A DNA stretch of 64,000 nucleotides from JANNVK01 sp031430435 (GTDB lineage: Bacteria > Acidobacteriota > Blastocatellia > Pyrinomonadales > Pyrinomonadaceae), in the NCBI GenBank assembly GCA_031430435.1, contig JANPBM010000110.1, positions 1-64,000 of the forward strand, given 5' to 3'. This document shows positions 45,484-54,328 of the stretch, piece after piece (within the stretch, counting starts at the first letter, position 1; each line of letters begins with the position of its first letter). The position numbers were made by a program, and so were the translations under genes. Below the pieces are notes generated by a model. The model did no database searches. It was not told the origin of the DNA and worked only from the letters and a program-made list of their open reading frames with translations.

Positions 45484-46581
45484 ATGGCATTGGAAAAAAT
45501 GCGTCCGAAGATGACTTTGAGCAAAGTTGAAGAATTGCTCGGTGCCGACGCTAAATTATTACTTGAACACGAATCTAAAACGATTTCAAAAGATGTTATT
45601 CATACGCCGAGCGGTGATTTTGTCGACAAAGTTTGGACGAATTCCGACCGTAACCCGAATGTTTTGCGTAGTTTGCAAACTTTATTCGATAACGGACGAC
45701 TTGCCGGCACAGGTTATTTGTCGATTTTGCCGGTCGATCAAGGCATCGAACATTCCGGCGGCGCGAGTTTTGCCCCGAATCCGTCGTATTTCGATCCCGA
45801 AAATATCGTTAAACTGGCGATTGAAGGCGGTTGCAATGCGGTTGCTTCAACTTACGGCGTACTCGGAATGGTTGCCCGAAAGTACGCACACAAGATTCCG
45901 TTTATCGTTAAAATTAACCACAACGAGCTTTTAACTTATCCGAATAAAGCCGATCAAGTTATGTTCGGCACAATTAAACAGGCAAAAGAAATGGGTGCAA
46001 TCGCCGTCGGAGCAACGATTTATTTCGGTTCGGACGAATCGACGCGGCAAATTGTCGAGGTTTCAAAAGCCTTTGCCCACGCCCACGAACTCGGAATGTC
46101 AACAATTTTATGGTGTTATCTGCGAAATAATAAGTTCAAAACCAAAGAAACCGATTTTCACACGTCGGCGGATTTAACCGGACAAGCCAATCATTTGGGC
46201 GTATCGATTCAAGCCGACATCATCAAACAAAAGTTGCCGACCAACAACGGCGGTTACAATATGCTCAATGTTGAAAGCAGTTACGGCAAAACTAACCCGA
46301 AGATTTACAGCGAATTAACCACCGATAATCCGATTGATTTGGTGCGTTACCAAGTTGCAAATTGCTTTATGGGTCGTGCGGGTTTGATTAATTCGGGCGG
46401 TGAATCAAAAGGCGCGAGCGATATGGCAGACGCGGTTCGCACAGCCGTCATCAACAAACGCGGCGGCGGAATGGGACTGATTTCAGGTCGAAAAGCGTTC
46501 CAACGTCCGATGAACGAAGGAGTAGAACTGCTCAACGCAATCCAAGACATTTATTTGAACGAAGAAATCACGATTGCGTAA
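45484..46581 (+). CDS. fbaB: Fructose-bisphosphate aldolase class I (DhnA/FbaB type)
   Basis: Cleaves fructose 1,6-bisphosphate to triose phosphates through a Lys Schiff base. DhnA-type segments are SILPVDQGIEHSGG, GGCNAVASTYG, PFIVKINHNE, AVGATIYFGS, ILWCYLRN, and ADIIKQKLP, whose Lys is the expected Schiff-base residue. The end carries GRKAFQRP, the phosphate-binding Gly/Arg region. 365 residues. AGGAGAA precedes the start by 12 nt; TACAAT at 45436-45441 preceded by TGA is a possible extended -10. Confidence 0.92.
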   Translation: MALEKMRPKMTLSKVEELLGADAKLLLEHESKTISKDVIHTPSGDFVDKVWTNSDRNPNVLRSLQTLFDNGRLAGTGYLSILPVDQGIEHSGGASFAPNPSYFDPENIVKLAIEGGCNAVASTYGVLGMVARKYAHKIPFIVKINHNELLTYPNKADQVMFGTIKQAKEMGAIAVGATIYFGSDESTRQIVEVSKAFAHAHELGMSTILWCYLRNNKFKTKETDFHTSADLTGQANHLGVSIQADIIKQKLPTNNGGYNMLNVESSYGKTNPKIYSELTTDNPIDLVRYQVANCFMGRAGLINSGGESKGASDMADAVRTAVINKRGGGMGLISGRKAFQRPMNEGVELLNAIQDIYLNEEITIA

Positions 46582-46652
46582 ACGGATTAAAAATTTCAAA
46601 TTCCACGTTTCAAATCAGCTTTTGAAAGGTGGAATTTTGAATTTGAGATTAA

Positions 46653-46952
46653 ATGAATATTGAAGATTACAAAGATATTTTCGAGCCGTTTGAGCGTTTA
46701 ATCGAAATAGAAATTTGCGGCAAAAAGTTTGAAGTGCCTGAAAACAATCCGATTTTGCGATGTTTTCAGTATTTGAAACTGGAAGAAATTTCGCTCGGCG
46801 ATTTTTGCTGGAACGGCGATTGCGCGAATTGCCAAATTTGGGTCGAGCAAGACGGAAAGGAAAAACCCGTGCTGACGTGCCGCACAAAAGTCGAAGAAAA
46901 TATGAAGATTGTAAAAATGGCAGACGAAATAAACAATATTTTCAAAGTTTAG
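46653..46952 (+). CDS. 2Fe-2S ferredoxin-like protein
   Basis: 99 residues with a plant-type ferredoxin cluster motif: C52-x4-C57-x2-C60 (DFCWNGDCANC) and C76 (VLTCRTKV). The family resembles the N-terminal 2Fe-2S domain of NADH/formate dehydrogenase subunits, but here it is free-standing. Likely a small electron carrier; partner unknown. It begins 71 nt after the aldolase gene; the gap contains a hairpin (TCAAATTCCAC 46596-46606 with GTGGAATTTTGA 46629-46640). Confidence 0.8.
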   Translation: MNIEDYKDIFEPFERLIEIEICGKKFEVPENNPILRCFQYLKLEEISLGDFCWNGDCANCQIWVEQDGKEKPVLTCRTKVEENMKIVKMADEINNIFKV

Positions 46953-46978
46953 TTCGTCCGCTGTTTACCTTTAGTTTT

Positions 46979-47470
46979 TTACTTCTCAATCGGCATCGGT
47001 GCTTTTTCTTCGCCTTCTTTCGGTGCAGGTCTGCCCATACTTTCGTAAATACCGACGATTTGATCGCTCATCTCTTTGGCTTCTTTATCGTTCGGATTTA
47101 ATTTTAATCCTTTGCGAAAATCGCCGAGCGCGGCACTGTATTGAGCCGCTTTTGTGAGGGCAAACGCACGTTCAAAATACGCGGTTGCCAATGCCGTTTT
47201 CGCTTTTTCGTCTTTCGGTTTCGCCTTAAATTCTTTGTCGGCTTTTTCGATTTCTTCCGTTAATTTTGTTACGTCAACGGCTTTTGACATCGGTGAACCG
47301 CTCGAACTTGAATTTGCCGGCGGTTGATTTTCGGTCGTGTGCGCCGCCACGGTTGTGGTTGCTTCTTTATTTCCCGAAATCATTTTGTCGGCTTGCGGTT
47401 GTGTCGGTGCAGAATTATTGCAACCGATTGCAAATAAAGCAATTAAACTTGTAAATATAATTTTTTTCAT
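46979..47470 (-). CDS. TPR-type lipoprotein
   Basis: Lipoprotein signal with lipobox AIGC (Cys17), a Thr/Ser/Pro-rich tether (about 20-65), and a helical region with one or two TPR motifs (AYFERAFALTKAAQYSAALGDFRKGLKLNPND). Ends in a Pro/Glu/Lys-rich tail. 163 residues, periplasmic side of a membrane; likely a small scaffold protein. It lies 16 nt after the dikinase-like gene on the same strand, so the two probably form an operon. Confidence 0.78.
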   Translation of the reverse strand: MKKIIFTSLIALFAIGCNNSAPTQPQADKMISGNKEATTTVAAHTTENQPPANSSSSGSPMSKAVDVTKLTEEIEKADKEFKAKPKDEKAKTALATAYFERAFALTKAAQYSAALGDFRKGLKLNPNDKEAKEMSDQIVGIYESMGRPAPKEGEEKAPMPIEK

Positions 47471-47486
47471 AATTTCCCCTTGTTTT

Positions 47487-49424
47487 TTATTTGTCGATAT
47501 ACGGACGCGATTGCAGAATATAAACTTGGTTTTTAATCATTCCCCATTCAATGTCCTGTTCTTTTTTGTCGCCGAAAACTTTGCGAATATTCAACGCGAT
47601 TCGCGCCAACTTTCGGGCTTCAAAATCGTTTAAAATCCGTTTGGTTTTCGGATTCGCGCAATTATCGTTCGTGTCTTTCAAATCACCTTTTTCATCAAAT
47701 CTAAGTGTGTTTTTGACATCGGAAAATGTCATCAAAACAACGGCATTTGACCTCGGATTAACCAAAATCTGTTCGGGCATTCCGCCGTTTGCGGTAACTT
47801 TTGTATTATGACCGCAAACCGTGCTGGTATAAACCGTATTTTTATTTTCCGCGTCGAACGGGTCTTTCGTGAACATCACGCCGCCGCGATCCATATCAAT
47901 CCCGATTTGGATAAGTGTTGACATATAAACGGTTTGCTGGTCAACATAGTTTCTGACGCGGGCTTCGTACGCTTGAAAACTCCACAGCGAAGCCCAAGTT
48001 GTTTTGATCGCTTCAATTAATTTTTCTTCGTCGCGGACGTTTGCCACGCTCTTGTAAAGTCCCGCACCCGAAAAATTCGGTAAATCTTCGGAATTCGACG
48101 AACTGCGGACAAAAACAGATTTTCCGCCAAGTTGAGTTTTCCATTTTTGGATAATTTCGGCTTTCAATGCTTCGTCAAACTTTCCGCTCATCACTTTGTT
48201 TCGCAGTTCTTCGAGCTTGCCTTTGCGGTAACGCGGATTATGTACAAAGTCATTTTCTTCTTCCTGATTTTCGACAATTTCGGCTAAACCGTTGTCTTTC
48301 ATAAACTTATCGTACCAATAAAACGGAACGGTAAAGCCGTCGGGGACAACAATGTACGTAACTTTCGCGTTCAGCATTTCGCCCAAATTTGTTGATTTCG
48401 AGCCGTAAGCAATGCTGTCTTTTTTACGCAACTCTTTTAAAGTCGCGACTTTCTTCACATCCAAATTTGCCGGCGCAGGTCTTGGCAACGGGGTTTCATC
48501 AGCTTTTTCCAGCTTTCCTGCGCGTTTAATCGTATAATTTGTGAGTTTCGCGTCCAAACTCATCCAATATGTGTCGTATTCTTTGAAAAGTTTGTCGGCA
48601 TCTTTGATATAAACATTCGGAATGTTCCAACCTTTCGCCAAAATGTTGATGTGCGAAAGCGGAGTCGAAGGTTTGGCGACAATAATTCCGCGAACGGGCG
48701 GAATGTTTTCGGGCAATTCTTTCAAAACTAAAATTTCGTTGTCGCCAACCTCAACCGTATCATCGTATTTATCGATAATATGAATTCGCCCGACTGCTTT
48801 TCCCGTGTTCAAAGCCAAATAAGTTTGATTTTTATTCAGTTCGTCTTGCGTAACAATCGGAATTTTCAAATCGGCACACGCGGCTTCTTGGCTGCCTGAA
48901 TTCGGTTTGTAACTGACGGTTTCATAAAACAATTTATTGATTGTTTCGTGAGCCGTTTTGATGTGAATTTCTTTCGCCAAATCGCCTTCCCAAAGCTCCC
49001 AAGTCCATTTATCGACCGGTTTTTGCCACGCGATTGTGCCGAGAATAAAACGCCTGTTGTCGTTATAATAAGATTCTTTGTAAACGTCCGAACCGATGGC
49101 GACAAGTCCGGTGGCGTAGAGAAAATCTTTGTGAAAACGAAATTTTTGCGAATTTACAAAATAGATTTTATTGCCGTTTTGGCGGTCAATAATAAACATT
49201 GTGTGCAACATCGCATACGGCGTATTTTGATGATATGTGCGACCGATTTTCTCGAAATCTTTGAGCGAAATAATTTTCGGCAGCGAATTTTTCGGCGAAT
49301 CGGGCTTTTTGTCCATCGCGCCTTTCGGCTCGCGTGTCGCGGTTGGTTTGCGACCGCTGATTTGGGCGAACGTAAATGTTGTAAATAATAGAATTATTGC
49401 AAAAACCGATAGTTTATTTTTCAT
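47487..49424 (-). CDS. Exported PEP-synthase/glucan-dikinase-like protein
   Basis: A cleavable signal peptide (about residues 1-20, TTFTFA-Q) precedes a region of unknown fold. Next comes a swivelling phosphohistidine domain (KPSTPLSHINILAKGWNIPNV, candidate H258) and then a PPDK_N-type ATP-grasp domain (about 340-640: GGKSVFVRSSSNSEDLPNFSGAGLY, DRGGVMFTKDPF, QDIEWGMIKNQVYILQSRP). His domain before ATP-grasp is the order of alpha-glucan water dikinases, not of PEP synthase. The PEP/pyruvate barrel is missing. ATP-dependent phosphotransfer outside the cytoplasm would be odd, so either the signal is not used, or the protein binds ligands without ATP turnover. 645 residues. Confidence 0.78.
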   Translation of the reverse strand: MKNKLSVFAIILLFTTFTFAQISGRKPTATREPKGAMDKKPDSPKNSLPKIISLKDFEKIGRTYHQNTPYAMLHTMFIIDRQNGNKIYFVNSQKFRFHKDFLYATGLVAIGSDVYKESYYNDNRRFILGTIAWQKPVDKWTWELWEGDLAKEIHIKTAHETINKLFYETVSYKPNSGSQEAACADLKIPIVTQDELNKNQTYLALNTGKAVGRIHIIDKYDDTVEVGDNEILVLKELPENIPPVRGIIVAKPSTPLSHINILAKGWNIPNVYIKDADKLFKEYDTYWMSLDAKLTNYTIKRAGKLEKADETPLPRPAPANLDVKKVATLKELRKKDSIAYGSKSTNLGEMLNAKVTYIVVPDGFTVPFYWYDKFMKDNGLAEIVENQEEENDFVHNPRYRKGKLEELRNKVMSGKFDEALKAEIIQKWKTQLGGKSVFVRSSSNSEDLPNFSGAGLYKSVANVRDEEKLIEAIKTTWASLWSFQAYEARVRNYVDQQTVYMSTLIQIGIDMDRGGVMFTKDPFDAENKNTVYTSTVCGHNTKVTANGGMPEQILVNPRSNAVVLMTFSDVKNTLRFDEKGDLKDTNDNCANPKTKRILNDFEARKLARIALNIRKVFGDKKEQDIEWGMIKNQVYILQSRPYIDK

Positions 49425-49453
49425 ACTTTTTTCCTTGCAGACAAAAGCCGACG

Positions 49454-49816
49454 TTAATCTGTAATCAAAACTTCACCTGTTTTGTAATTGATGTAAAGTT
49501 CTTTATCTTCTAAAAGTCCTGTTCCCAACAAAAAATCATTGCCTTTGTTTACATACACGGCAATTTTCGACAACTTTTTTCCGCACCAAACAATTTCGGC
49601 TTCGGCAACGTCAAATATTTCGGTGTGCGTTCCGACTCCGTAAATTGAGGCTTGCGAACTTATTTTCAAACCAAGTTCTTCAAGGCAATTTAGCGGAACA
49701 CATAAACTTCCGCTAAAACCTGTATCAATCAGAAATTCCGCCAAAATTCCGTTCGCAAACTCAACGTTTACAACAGATTCAAGGTTTTTATTAACCAAGC
49801 CTTTTTCTTGTTCCAT
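49454..49816 (-). CDS. Clan AA (retropepsin-like) aspartic protease
   Basis: 120 residues from ATG 49816, chosen because GGAGGG lies 4 nt upstream. The catalytic triplet is D31-T-G in AEFLIDTGFSG; a flap-like loop (ASIYGVGTH) and a final hydrophobic-G element (DFLLGTGLL) complete the retropepsin half. Such single-lobe proteins act as dimers. The start overlaps the upstream small gene by 26 nt, so the pair is translationally coupled. Substrate unknown. Confidence 0.82.
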   Translation of the reverse strand: MEQEKGLVNKNLESVVNVEFANGILAEFLIDTGFSGSLCVPLNCLEELGLKISSQASIYGVGTHTEIFDVAEAEIVWCGKKLSKIAVYVNKGNDFLLGTGLLEDKELYINYKTGEVLITD

Positions 49817-50048
49817 AAAACCCTCCGATTTTATGAACAGCATCAAATCCGATACGAACTAAAAACAACATTTTATCGGGCATTGCCAATTTTCCTTTGT
49901 GAAGTGCTTCACCGTCGGTTTTACCCAAAAAATATTGTCCGCTCTCAGGTTCGATTGTAACAAATTCTCCGTTGTGTTCAGGCTCAAGAATACTCTTTAG
50001 TGTTTCGTCGTAGAATTTTTTACTTTCAACAGCCAATTGATTTTCCAT
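49791..50048 (-). CDS. Small protein paired with the aspartic protease
   Basis: 85 residues, soluble. Pattern FVTIEPESGQYFLGKTDGEALHKGKLAMPDKMLFLVRIGFDAVHKIGG is one found in short proteins of cyanobacteria and acidobacteria next to retropepsin-like genes. Overlap with the protease start suggests the two work together, as a two-gene module of the toxin-antitoxin style or as adaptor and protease. No motif tells which. Confidence 0.7.
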   Translation of the reverse strand: MENQLAVESKKFYDETLKSILEPEHNGEFVTIEPESGQYFLGKTDGEALHKGKLAMPDKMLFLVRIGFDAVHKIGGFYGTRKRLG

Positions 50049-50076
50049 ATTTCTGCCTCGCTAAATTGTTATTTTT

Positions 50077-50712
50077 CTAGGTTAAAAATCTTCGGCGTAA
50101 AGTTTTTACCTCACCTGAATTTTCAAGATGGATTCCTAAATCGGTAATTATGCCGTCGGATAAATCGTAAATCCAACCGTGAACCCGCAATTCTTGCCCG
50201 CGTTTCCAAGCGTCTTGGACAATCGTTGTTTCACCGACGTTCAAGACTTGTTCGATGACATTCAGTTCGCAAAGTTTGTTCAGTTTTTTATCGGCATCAT
50301 CAATCGCCGACAAAACATCTTCGTAAAGATTCGCCACGTCTTGAATATGCCGCAACCAGTTGTCGATTAACCCGTGCCGTTTGTCTTCCAACGCGGCTTT
50401 GACACCGCCGCAACCGTAATGCCCGCAAACAATTATATGCTTTACTTGCAAAACTTCAACCGCAAATTGCAACACCGACAGGCAATTCATATCGGTATGA
50501 ATAACGAGATTGGCGATATTTCGATGAACAAAAACCTCGCCCGGCAATAATCCGACGATGTTGCCGGCGGAAACCCTGCTGTCTGAACAACCGATCCAAA
50601 CATATTCGGGCGATTGTTGTTCGGATAAATCGGCAAAAAACGTCGGGTGAGTTTTCCTTACTTTTTCTGACCAATTTCGATTATTTTCTAACAGATGTTT
50701 AAGAGTTTTCAC
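50077..50712 (-). CDS. can: Beta-class carbonic anhydrase
   Basis: Interconverts CO2 and bicarbonate. Zn ligands C42, H98 and C101 (IGCSDSRV; VCGHYGCGG), with the D44-R46 dyad, are intact, and FVHRNIANLV follows. The start is GTG 50712, giving VKTLKHLLENNRNW; a TTG at 50751 overlaps a TTGACA that looks like a -35 element and is rejected. There is no ribosome site; AT-rich TAATATATTTT directly precedes the GTG, hinting at a leaderless mRNA. 212 residues. Confidence 0.9.
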   Translation of the reverse strand: MKTLKHLLENNRNWSEKVRKTHPTFFADLSEQQSPEYVWIGCSDSRVSAGNIVGLLPGEVFVHRNIANLVIHTDMNCLSVLQFAVEVLQVKHIIVCGHYGCGGVKAALEDKRHGLIDNWLRHIQDVANLYEDVLSAIDDADKKLNKLCELNVIEQVLNVGETTIVQDAWKRGQELRVHGWIYDLSDGIITDLGIHLENSGEVKTLRRRFLT

Positions 50713-50827
50713 AAAATATATTATGCCCGATTTTATTAAGTTCTTTGTCAAGACGTGTCTAAAAACAGAATAAACACTTTATTGAAAGGTACTTTACACC
50801 ATTTTATTCGCACTCTAAAGGCAAAAA

Positions 50828-50856
50828 TTGTCATCCGGTTTATAGTGTGATACGAT
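50828..50856 (+). promoter_or_regulatory. Predicted promoter of the 50896 gene
   Basis: -35 TTGTCA (50828-50833), 17-nt spacer, -10 TACGAT (50851-50856), about 40 nt before the ATG at 50896, with GGAG at the ribosome site. Confidence 0.45.
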
Positions 50857-50895
50857 TCGTTGTTTTATGAAATCTCAAATAATGGAGTGTAACCT

Positions 50896-51417
50896 ATGAA
50901 AAAAGTACTTTCTTCTGTAATTTTAATGTGTTTTTGTTTAAATACTGTCGCATTTGCCGGACTTGACGGTAAAAAAGCAGCCTATCAAGGCGGGACAATG
51001 AAACAGAAACTCTTTCCCGGAGCAAAAGATTCGGTCGTTGGAATTCTAAACACAACTGATGAAAAAAATTTAGAGTTTGAATACAGACTGAATAAATCCG
51101 ATGATGAAAAGGTTTATTCGATTCCGTATAATCAAATACTTGACATTGAATACGGACAAAAAGCAGGTCGGAGAGTTGGTGCGGCGATTGCCACGGCAAT
51201 TTTAATTGCACCTGTCGGATTGTTTTTGTTGTTCTCGAAAAAACGAAAGCACTTTGTAACAATCGGCTATAAAGACAGCGAAGGAACCGAACAAGTAGCT
51301 GTTTTTGAGCTTGGCAAAGACATTGTTCGCACAACTCTGCCGATTCTTGAAGCACGTTCCGGCAAAAAACTTGAGTATCAAGACGAAGAGGCAAAAAAAG
51401 CAAGCAAAGGCAAATAA
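50896..51417 (+). CDS. Exported or membrane hypothetical protein
   Basis: Signal peptide (about 1-21, ending AFA) followed by 150 residues. The first part is beta-rich (GGTMKQKLFPGAKDSVVGIL; LEFEYRLN). A hydrophobic helix follows at about 97-114 (AAIATAILIAPVGLFLLF), followed by basic residues. The end is charged (KKLEYQDEEAKKASKGK). No known domain. Similar proteins are annotated as hypothetical in acidobacteria. Position next to an outer-membrane protein gene gives no clear role. Confidence 0.7.
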   Translation: MKKVLSSVILMCFCLNTVAFAGLDGKKAAYQGGTMKQKLFPGAKDSVVGILNTTDEKNLEFEYRLNKSDDEKVYSIPYNQILDIEYGQKAGRRVGAAIATAILIAPVGLFLLFSKKRKHFVTIGYKDSEGTEQVAVFELGKDIVRTTLPILEARSGKKLEYQDEEAKKASKGK

Positions 51418-51475
51418 CCTTAACCGATTTGAGGAGTATAATGACTGCAATCCGGATATTTTACTCAATAATTTA

Positions 51476-51513
51476 CAAAAAAAAGAGCGGGAGGTTTTCC
51501 TGCTCTTTTTTTT
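51476..51513. terminator. Bidirectional terminator between convergent genes
   Basis: Hairpin AAGAGCGGGAGG / CCTGCTCTT around a TTTT loop, with A runs before and T8 after, so it functions in both directions. It lies 59 nt after the plus-strand gene stop and 17 nt after the minus-strand gene stop at 51530. Confidence 0.75.
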
Positions 51514-51529
51514 GCTTGCGGTTTTAAGT

Positions 51530-52147
51530 TTAGAAAACGATTCCTGCACCGATGCGGAAAAGATTGGATGTTTCGCCGTCAATGCGAATCGGGTTGTAAT
51601 CGGCTTGAATAAGGCGAATGCTGATGCGTTTATTGACGCGAACATCGATTCCGCCGCCGAAAGCCATTGACAAACCGGTTTGTGAATCGCCGATGGAAGA
51701 CCCTGAAAAACTTGCTCTCGCCTTAACTCTGGCGGCTCCGATAAGAGCGTGTGCAAAGGGTTTGACGCGACCTTCGGTTGAATTGTTTTTAATTTGAATG
51801 CCGCCTAAATAGTTTTGCACCGAAGCCTTGACTTCAATCCTGACGGGTGGCGGCGGCGGTACGGTACCGATTGTAAAATTTACGACTGTATCTATCAGTT
51901 TTTTGTGATGGGTCGAAAAATCGCCTTTTACGCCGACATACTTTGAAAAATTGTAAACGCCCGAAATATTAACGCCGTTAAAAGTACTCGACTTGGAACC
52001 TGAACTCGAGTCTATATTACCCGCGTTGAAAACATTTGCCGAATAACCGACGTAGAATTCGCCTTTTTTATAATCATCGGTTGATTGGGCGAAGGAAGAT
52101 GCGACGAAAACTGCCGCGAGAAGCACGCTGAAAAATGTGTTTTTCAT
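51530..52147 (-). CDS. Outer-membrane beta-barrel protein
   Basis: Signal peptide (1-20, ASSFAQ), then amphipathic strands (GEFYVGYSANVFNAG; YVGVKGDFSTHHKK; SIRLIQADYNPIRI) ending in Phe, the usual BAM signal. 205 residues match an eight-stranded OMP_b-brl barrel. A poly-Pro stretch in the middle (TVPPPPPVR) is probably an extracellular loop. No enzyme motif. Confidence 0.85.
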   Translation of the reverse strand: MKNTFFSVLLAAVFVASSFAQSTDDYKKGEFYVGYSANVFNAGNIDSSSGSKSSTFNGVNISGVYNFSKYVGVKGDFSTHHKKLIDTVVNFTIGTVPPPPPVRIEVKASVQNYLGGIQIKNNSTEGRVKPFAHALIGAARVKARASFSGSSIGDSQTGLSMAFGGGIDVRVNKRISIRLIQADYNPIRIDGETSNLFRIGAGIVF

Positions 52148-52390
52148 TTATTTGATCTCCTGATGTAATTTTTAATTCAAGTAAATTAGTTTTTTGAAGG
52201 GAAGAGAGATTTTTTTTACAACTGCTGCTACGAGCATTTGCGGGAAACATCCAAACTCGTATTTACCGAGTCAAATCCTATCAAAATAGTATTCAATTTA
52301 CAAACACGGCATAACTTAGTTTTTATGCCGACAATCAACCGTAAATTATTTGCACATTTTTAATCCGTGCAATTATGACACTTTTGCAAC

Positions 52391-52420
52391 TGTTACGGCA
52401 TTTTTTTTAATTTTCGTGTC
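52391..52420 (+). promoter_or_regulatory. Possible ECF-type promoter before the DUF4097-like gene
   Basis: TGTTACGGCATTTTTTTT resembles the GTTACGTTTT word of the sigma/CHAT cluster; after a T-rich spacer of 17 it reaches CGTGTC, a plausible ECF -10 region. It lies about 75 nt before the ATG at 52496. The rest of the 52148-52495 gap is AT-rich with no gene. Confidence 0.3.
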
Positions 52421-52495
52421 ATAAAACTTTTCGCGGCGGTGTTTATTGTTCAGTTACACAAATTTTCTAAATATATTCAAAAGGATTTTTCGGCA

Positions 52496-53344
52496 ATGAA
52501 CACAAAATTTAATTACAAACAATTCGGCTTTATCTGCGCGGCATTCATTATTATTTGCATCGGCAACATTATTATTGTTGCTCAAGACAAATCGGCGGAG
52601 CGTAATTTTTGCGACGACAATAATTGGTCATGGAACGGCAAACAATCTGTCAAGGAATTGCGCGAATCGGTGATGCCGGCGGTTAATCTGTTGTCGGCGG
52701 ACGGCAAAAAGAACGGCGGCATTTCCGTTATCGGCGAAAATCGTTCGGACTTTTTGATTCGGGCTTGTGTCCAAGCGTGGGCAAAGTCGGACGAAGTTGC
52801 TCAAAAAACCGTCCGCGACATCAGCATCAAAACCGGTTCGAATATCTTTGCGGAAAATACGCGGGACAATTCCAACTGGAGCGTTTCGTATGAAATCCGC
52901 GTTCCCGTCAAAACCAATCTTAAACTTTTTGCAAATAACGGCGGCATTTCGATTAAAAATGTTGACGGCAACATTGAATTCGAGACGGAAAACGGCGGTG
53001 TCGGTTTGGCGAATTTAGCCGGCGATGTGAAAGGTAAAACGCGAAACGGCGGTGTTTCGGTCAAACTTTCGGGCAATAGTTGGAACGGAAACGGTTTGGA
53101 TGTGGAAACTCGCAACGGCGGCATCAGTCTGAAAATGGACGAAAATTATGCCGCCAATATCGAAACCGGCACAGTCAACGGCGGTTTGACCAGCGAAATC
53201 GAAGCCTTAAAAGTCGAGAAAACGGATAACGACAATAACGGTTGGAGCAGACAAAACAACCGTCTCAATAAATCGATCAACGGCGGCGGCGCCAAGGTTC
53301 GCGTCATTACCACAAACGGCGGAATCACAATTCGCAAAAACTAA
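52496..53344 (+). CDS. DUF4097-like exported beta-helix protein
   Basis: ATG 52496 is chosen (AAAGGA upstream); the frame opens earlier at a GTG (52439) without support. Signal/anchor at about 10-30. The body has regular Gly-Gly repeats: NGGISVI, NNGGISIKN, ENGGVGLANL, RNGGVSVKL, RNGGISLKM, VNGGLTSEI, TNGGITIRK, spaced about 16-25 residues, the ladder of a right-handed beta-helix found in DUF4097/adhesin-like proteins. It may be a cell-envelope stress protein; no partner known. 282 residues. Confidence 0.8.
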   Translation: MNTKFNYKQFGFICAAFIIICIGNIIIVAQDKSAERNFCDDNNWSWNGKQSVKELRESVMPAVNLLSADGKKNGGISVIGENRSDFLIRACVQAWAKSDEVAQKTVRDISIKTGSNIFAENTRDNSNWSVSYEIRVPVKTNLKLFANNGGISIKNVDGNIEFETENGGVGLANLAGDVKGKTRNGGVSVKLSGNSWNGNGLDVETRNGGISLKMDENYAANIETGTVNGGLTSEIEALKVEKTDNDNNGWSRQNNRLNKSINGGGAKVRVITTNGGITIRKN

Positions 53345-53366
53345 GTTTAAGGGAAAATTAAACCGG

Positions 53367-53404
53367 AAAAGCGTGCCGGCAATAAAGTCGGCACGCTTTT
53401 CTTT
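53367..53404. terminator. Strong intrinsic terminator
   Basis: Stem AAAAGCGTGCCG (53367-53378) / CGGCACGCTTTT (53389-53400), perfect 12 bp, loop 10 nt, followed by T-rich sequence. It follows the plus-strand DUF4097-like gene and, because of the A run on the other arm, can also stop the minus-strand gene ending at 53438. Confidence 0.8.
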
Positions 53405-53437
53405 GTTCAGAGTTCACGATTCATCGTGTTTCCGAGT

Positions 53438-54133
53438 TTAGCCGACCGTAACGGAATAAATCGGCGACCAAGTTCCGACTCGTTGGTTCTTTTGCAAATA
53501 AATTGCTCGGTACTCAAACTTCTCGGCTTGCCCCGCGACGGTTAATTGCGGAGTGTGCGTGGTCGGCGAAGTCGTCGCTTTGTCGGCGGGCAACCAATTT
53601 TCCGTGCTTGCTTTGCGATATTGGATTTCGATTGCGTCAAAATCCGATTTCTTGAACGCAATTTCGACCGAAACATCGTTTTTCAGCGACAATTTCAAGT
53701 TCGGCGAAGCATCGTTAAAGTTTGACTGTTCGGTTTCGGGAGCAACAATCATCAAATCCAGTCCGATATTTTCGGTATAACTCAAATTGCTTTTGATAAA
53801 GCCGACAATTTCGCGGAATTCGGCAAATATCCCGATAAATGCTCCGGCGGGAACGTTAATAGCGGCAAACTTCGGGGCTTGCGGAACGGGATCGCCCTGC
53901 GGAGTACCGATAAAAATCTTGTCCTGCCACGAAGTCAGATTCGCGCCTGCCGCCCGATTTTGTTCAACCTTTTGATAAACTTCCAAAAAAGTCTCGCAAA
54001 TTGTGTGGAGCGTGGCAAGCAACGGTTCGGTCAGACTAAAGACGTTTTTATAATCGTCGATTTTGGCGTTAAAGTTGGCGAACATCACATTTTGTTCGGC
54101 ACGAGTCGAAGGAAACCAGTCTCTGTTTTTCAT
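53438..54133 (-). CDS. Hypothetical protein with C-terminal Fn3-like domain
   Basis: 231 residues from ATG 54133. The first half is helical (RAEQNVMFANFNAKIDDYKNV; AGAFIGIFAEFREIVGFIKSN). The second half looks like a fibronectin-type III fold (LKLSLKNDVSVEIAFKKSDFDAIEIQYRK then FEYRAIYLQKNQRVGTWSPIYSVTV). No signal peptide. An open frame continues upstream for 115 residues, but it passes through a 42-bp tandem array and is rejected. Proteins of this type beginning MKNRDWFP are common and uncharacterised in these bacteria. Confidence 0.7.
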   Translation of the reverse strand: MKNRDWFPSTRAEQNVMFANFNAKIDDYKNVFSLTEPLLATLHTICETFLEVYQKVEQNRAAGANLTSWQDKIFIGTPQGDPVPQAPKFAAINVPAGAFIGIFAEFREIVGFIKSNLSYTENIGLDLMIVAPETEQSNFNDASPNLKLSLKNDVSVEIAFKKSDFDAIEIQYRKASTENWLPADKATTSPTTHTPQLTVAGQAEKFEYRAIYLQKNQRVGTWSPIYSVTVG

Positions 54134-54328
54134 ATATTTATACCTTAAACTGAAAAAACCGGAACAAGAATTCGGCAGGCGGTGAAGAAATGTCGATTTG
54201 TTCCGCCGGTTGTTAAAACTACCTGCCAAATCCAATAAATCAACATTTTCAAAGATGTTTTCGACATCATTTCGGCGGCATAAAACAACCGCGAACAGTA
54301 TTATGATGACACCGAACAGTTTTTGGTT

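Noticed and set aside
45371..45490. 40-residue extension of the small membrane protein
   Set aside because: It overlaps the aldolase start and lacks coding character.
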